A DNA stretch of 64,000 bases from Takifugu bimaculatus. Its lineage: Eukaryota; Chordata; Actinopteri; Tetraodontiformes; Tetraodontidae. The notes under the pieces were generated by a model that was given only the letters and a program-made list of their open reading frames with translations, was not told the DNA's origin and searched no databases. Of this stretch, positions 61,101-64,000 are shown one piece after another (position 1 is the first letter of the stretch; every line of letters begins with the position of its first letter). The position numbers and the translations under genes are program-made. Location of the stretch: positions 17,624,176 through 17,688,175 of the forward strand of contig CP034990.1 in the NCBI GenBank assembly GCA_004026145.2. The letters run 5' to 3'.

Positions 61101-62369
61101 GTCCTCTTCCTCATTGGGGCAGTACTCCTCACTTTCGGCCTCATCCTCTTCCTCTCTAGTCTGCAGGGCGTCTTGCAAACCAGGTTGGTGGTGGAGATGG
61201 TGATGATGATCCAGGATGGGTTCTGGTCTTCCATTATATATCTGTTCGTCTGGATCTTGCTCCACCACCTCGCAGCGGACCTCCCCGTCTCCTTCTCCCC
61301 ACTCTTCCACCCTGTGTCGCTCACGACCCACCCAGTGGTCTTGTCTCAGCTGGGCCTCCTCTCTCCATTCCTGCCTCACTTCCTCGTCCCCCTCTCTCCA
61401 ATCTTCTCTCACTTCTTCTTCCTCCTGATCTTGCCACTCCTCCCTTACTGTGCCCTCTCCCTCCTCATCCTCAACCCATTCTTCCTCCCTTTCCTCCCCT
61501 TCTACTTCTCCCCCCTGGACCCAACCTTCCACCTCCTCCTGGCTCTCCTCAGGGTGCGCTTCACCTTGCTGGGCGGCGTCAGAGCAGTCTCCTTGGCTGT
61601 GGTTGCAGTCTCCCTGACTGTTACAGTCCATACCTTCCAGGTAGCTGTCATCTTCTGGGCAGTAGCGGATGTAGTATGTCACACCTTCATCTTCCTCTGC
61701 CAACCCTAGAATGATGCATTATAGAAGAAACATTCTAGTTAGTGCCTGAAGAATCTAAACATTGTAGTGCCCGTGATCCAAAAGATGTAATTAACGATTA
61801 AGTATAATTTAATCGCTTAATTTAACCTTTTGACCCAACTAACATTCATCAAACAGAAATCAAGAATTGGTAAAGTGCAACTAAAACTGTCCTAATCTAT
61901 CATAACACCGTATTCACCATCATCATAGTCTTCCTCATCATCCGAGGTGTTGTTAATGTAGTCAGAGCTGGAGTCGTCATCTAGACTGTCCGCTCCACCG
62001 TGGAACTCAGCCCGTTCGCGGTCGTCTCGGCCTCGTTCGTGCTCCGGTGTGGAGGGCGTTGCTGGCCGCTGATGCTCCTGGTTCTGTTTGAACTTGGCTA
62101 CTGTGGTGTTTCACGTCAGCCTCTTCAGCCTCCACCTCCGGAGGATCCCGACTCTCCTTTTGACTTTTGGGAGGGACGTATTGCACCTTGCAGGTAGGGG
62201 GAAGGGCTTTCGGGTCTCGTGTCTCTTTAGGGTAGCGGACCGGGCGGTGCCGGGAGGCAAGTGCTTTCCTTTCACATGATTCTGTAGGATGAGGGGTGGG
62301 GACAGAGACAAGGCCTTGAGCAGCCATGATGTGTCCTCCGCTGGTTCCCGGCCTCTTCCTATGAGCCAT
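49476..62369 (-). CDS. apba2: APBA2 (Mint2/X11-like), PTB and tandem-PDZ neuronal adaptor
   Basis: Fourteen minus-strand exons, 5' to 3': 62369-62187, 62083-61918, 61705-60666, 59090-59010, 58692-58653, 58271-58126, 55312-55277, 53704-53615, 52877-52692, 51685-51506, 50650-50438, 50320-50201, 49783-49643 and 49547-49476; about 897 aa (human 749). Start MAHRKRPGTS matches human MAHRK; an in-frame ATG seven codons upstream is less likely. Domains: acidic N terminus (about 117-463) with ITYYIRYCPEDDSYLEG-like and EEDIDQIVAEIKMSMS (Munc18-binding region) blocks; PTB (about 506-712, DLIDGIIFAANYLGS to QEFLRANG); PDZ1 (about 720-800, GEILGVVIVESGWGS); PDZ2 (about 805-880, RPDLKYQLGFSVQNG); C-terminal PMYI. 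The protein binds the APP NPTY motif, Munc18-1 and other membrane proteins in synaptic trafficking. These blocks match APBA2 better than APBA1 or APBA3. The boundary between the first two exons is the least certain. The extra length comes mainly from the Glu-rich exon. Confidence 0.93.
54072..54093. repeat. 22-bp perfect palindrome
   Basis: atcagattacatgtaatctg followed by at is its own reverse complement with no spacer. It lies in the APBA2 intron between the exons at 53615-53704 and 55277-55312. Each half contains TAATC, a homeodomain-like core. Confidence 0.9.
55158..55178. repeat. (GGAT)n simple repeat
   Basis: About five GGAT units, 100 bases from the APBA2 microexon. Confidence 0.85.
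55277..55312 (-). CDS. apba2: APBA2 36-nt microexon in the PTB domain
   Basis: This exon encodes RVQKAAKIKKKA (12 residues, phase 0 at both ends) between acceptor CCGGCCAG and donor GTGTGT. Human APBA2 has an exon of the same length and near-identical peptide that is alternatively spliced. Skipping it keeps the frame and removes a Lys-rich insert from the PTB domain. The donor GTGTGT is weak, which fits regulated inclusion. Confidence 0.88.
55486..55517. repeat. (TG)n microsatellite
   Basis: Uninterrupted TG dinucleotides about 170 bases upstream (in gene sense) of the APBA2 microexon. Confidence 0.95.
56977..57004. repeat. (CA)n microsatellite
   Basis: Uninterrupted CA run in an APBA2 intron. 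Confidence 0.95.
57830..58067 (+). mobile_element. Dispersed fish repeat, 3' part
   Basis: The stretch containing atatttggacaatcaaagga, then ttcattaaaatgcattcaga, then actttttgagttatttttgc with aacagaaagacaaacaaaca, and closing cctcctcggtggaggtaata, matches a repeat that I recall as very common in teleost genomes. The family name is not certain and no coding capacity is visible. It sits in an APBA2 intron beside a TG microsatellite and within 60 bases of an exon. Confidence 0.6.
58077..58102. repeat. apba2: (TG)n microsatellite abutting an APBA2 exon
   Basis: It lies 24 bases beyond the 3' end of the APBA2 exon at 58126-58271, just inside the following intron. On the sense strand it is a CA repeat close to the donor GTACTC. 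Confidence 0.95.
60666..61705 (-). CDS. apba2: APBA2 acidic N-terminal exon
   Basis: This 1040-nt exon is the largest open block in the window. It begins after acceptor TTCTAG and continues the codon split by donor G/GTGAAT at 61918. It starts with the conserved run ending YYIRYCPEDDSYLEGMDC. A long Glu/Trp-rich, low-complexity stretch and a His-rich patch follow, then the conserved EEDIDQIVAEIKMSMSMGSL block, and finally a proline- and arginine-rich tail ending WTEEA. In human this region is one exon with the preceding coding sequence; here an intron separates them. The Glu-rich part accounts for most of the extra length over the human protein. Confidence 0.9.
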
Positions 62370-62410
62370 GACTGGTGGCTTACAGGCCATGCATTATTGG
62401 TGTTTGGATC
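61919..62410 (-). other. apba2: APBA2 5' coding region and 5' exon boundary
   Basis: The first coding exon appears to start at acceptor GTGTCCACTAG (exon edge 62410), with 41 bases of 5' UTR before the conserved ATG. The reading frame of MAHRKRPGTS continues to about 61990 before a stop. The conserved DSSSDYINNTSDDEEDYDDG block is in the next frame. Joining them needs an intron of about 103 bases (62186 down to 62084, GTGCAA to AAACAG) or another explanation such as a frameshift. Confidence 0.55.
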
Positions 62411-64000
62411 CTAGTGGACACATTCAAAAAGGACAAAGGGACACAGTGTAAGAACAATGACCCATGAGTTCAGCTTCTTGGTGACTCTTTTCTTCATTTC
62501 TCATTTCTTCCGTGGGCATCTACAAACTGCTTCAAATGCACCACAGATGTCTAAATAATATCAAACAAGAGTCTGGTTACCAATAACACGCACAAAACTA
62601 TAAACCTGTCCTAGAATACCTCACGGGAGACTGCTGGAGGAGGAAAAAGTCAATAGTCACATCAAGGTCAGCTCACACTAGACTTGCATTTCAGCCCTGA
62701 CATGACGAGATTTACAGATACGAACGACGGCTTGTATTGATCCTTCGGTCGCTCATTGGTGAGGGATGGTCGCCCTGAGAGACAATAAAGGCTCTCTATA
62801 TGTTCCATTTGAGTAGGGCAGGTCAGATGACAAAACAAATTGTTTACTGTGGTGAAGTAGGCTGAAAAAATAAAATGTCTGAACCTGTTAGAAGCTCAAC
62901 GTGAACCGCGGGGCTGCACCACGCCACCCCAACAACTGCACTGTTTAAATCATAAACTAAGCTGTAAAGCCATGTCTGTAATCAATATAGGCAGTTAAAT
63001 AATGAAAGAATTCATCATAGTTAGGCATGCAGAACACAGGCAGAGGTCTACAAATAGTCTTGAAGAGAAAAAAAACACGGAACAAATCTTATTAAAGAGA
63101 AGAAAAAGTGAGTTTCCTTTTAATTCTAGTCTTAATAAGATGGTTGAAGTGAACTCAGAACTAGTCCACAGTGAGTAATTGTGGCCTCTAATGTCTGTTT
63201 TATTGTGTGCACCTGACACCTCCTTCCTCGCCATTGTGGTACCCAGTTGCCTATGAACGACTGCCCTCAGAGGCACGCTGTTTCTGCCCTTCCTTCACCA
63301 TAATTACATTTTCCATTGCCAGCCATTACAGTCGTTAATAAGCTATGCATAACGTGGTACGAACACATTCATTTGAAGCATCAAAGGCAAAAGCAGAGAA
63401 AGGAAGCACACAGAGGTAGTTGATCTACAGGTCCTTGAGCTGTCCCACTCTTTCTACATCTCATTCACGAACGGTCCATTTACGTGTGATCAATCAAATC
63501 TTTGCTTCAGATACACTTTTCATACTACATGACAGAGAATCCCTGAGCTCAGATTACTATTCTACAAAAAATCATGGCTTGAATACAGCTTTTACCTGAG
63601 GTCCTGAGCCGAGATGTGCAGCACAAAAGCACTTGGTCCCCTTTAACAACAGCCCCATCCTTCCTCCCTTTTTGCTCCTCCCTTCCCCCACCAGCTGCTT
63701 CACACTGTGCACGCACCTCACTGGCTCCACCCAATCTTCTCCATCCACAATGTATCCCAGCATCCTCCTCCTCTGCCTTGCCAAATCCCTGGGCGTGAGG
63801 GCAAGGATGGTTACTACGGGTAACTGCATCCCCTGGGACAGACACCCTTTGACCTCCTCTTTACTAGCTTCCTGTGTTCACAAATCCTGACCGATTTTAC
63901 AATATTTTGTTGCATTTTGGTTTGCAAATGTGACAATCCTGGCTAGGCAGCACTCCCCAAACCTTTTTGTGACTGCCCAAAAAACATTAAAACTGCCCTG
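62411..64000 (-). other. apba2: APBA2 upstream intron and possible 5' UTR
   Basis: No coding sequence is supported here. A donor-like CAG/GTAAAA on the minus strand, with exon edge at 63596, could end a noncoding 5' exon, but its other boundary is unknown. The rest looks like intron. Confidence 0.35.

Noticed and set aside
61074..61709. 211-codon plus-strand frame with many Leu, Pro and Phe
   Set aside because: It is the antisense shadow of the Glu-rich APBA2 exon; GAG/GAA codons read as CTC/TTC on the other strand.
1..64000. Search for tRNA, rRNA, CRISPR arrays, retroviral genes and toxin genes
   Set aside because: None was recognised. Regular repeats here are microsatellites or short minisatellites, and no viral protein motifs were seen.

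Overview
This window is nuclear DNA from a vertebrate, most likely a ray-finned (teleost) fish. The genes have many exons with GT-AG splice sites, AATAAA poly(A) signals and many (CA)n/(TG)n microsatellites. The protein fragments align with human proteins at vertebrate-type distances, judged from memory. Short introns (SORD is about 2.2 kb, TERB2 about 1.3 kb) suggest a compact percomorph genome such as a pufferfish, but the species is not proven. No operons, CRISPR arrays, tRNA or rRNA genes were seen.

Layout. (1) 1 to about 33 kb, minus strand: the 5' end of a gene that fits TJP1 (ZO-1), long N-terminal form. Coding exon 1 is at 32765-32856 and exon 2 at 25201-25402; they join in phase. Everything to the left looks like a very long intron, and no PDZ exon was found before the window edge. 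(2) About 33-43.5 kb: GC-rich, repeat-dotted intergenic DNA. It holds two plus-strand exons (40785-40834 and 41605-41653) that end in a stop followed by AATAAA; they look like the 3' end of a gene I do not recognise. (3) 43615-44895, plus strand: TERB2, a meiotic telomere-attachment protein, reconstructed as seven in-phase exons (201 aa), one intron apparently being GC-AG. (4) 45660-47823, plus strand: SORD (sorbitol dehydrogenase), nine exons, 354 aa, apparently complete. (5) 48.35-62.4 kb, minus strand: APBA2 (Mint2/X11-like), a neuronal PTB-PDZ-PDZ adaptor, with fourteen coding exons (about 897 aa) including an acidic N-terminal exon and a 36-nt microexon. (6) 62.4-64 kb: probably the first APBA2 intron and/or 5' UTR.

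The genes are not functionally linked. The interest is in linkage and structure: in human, TERB2-SORD lie on 15q21 and APBA2-TJP1 on 15q13, whereas here all four sit within about 60 kb. ENTREP2 and NSMCE3, which lie between APBA2 and TJP1 in human, were not found here. SORD and APBA2 converge tail to tail over a few hundred bases.

I found no clearly novel system. Items worth a second look are the unrecognised plus-strand gene end, the shortened TERB2 C terminus, the split and reframed APBA2 N-terminal coding region, the start-stop overlapping uORF in TJP1, and several symmetric DNA elements. Gene identities rest on remembered homologues; no database search was run.
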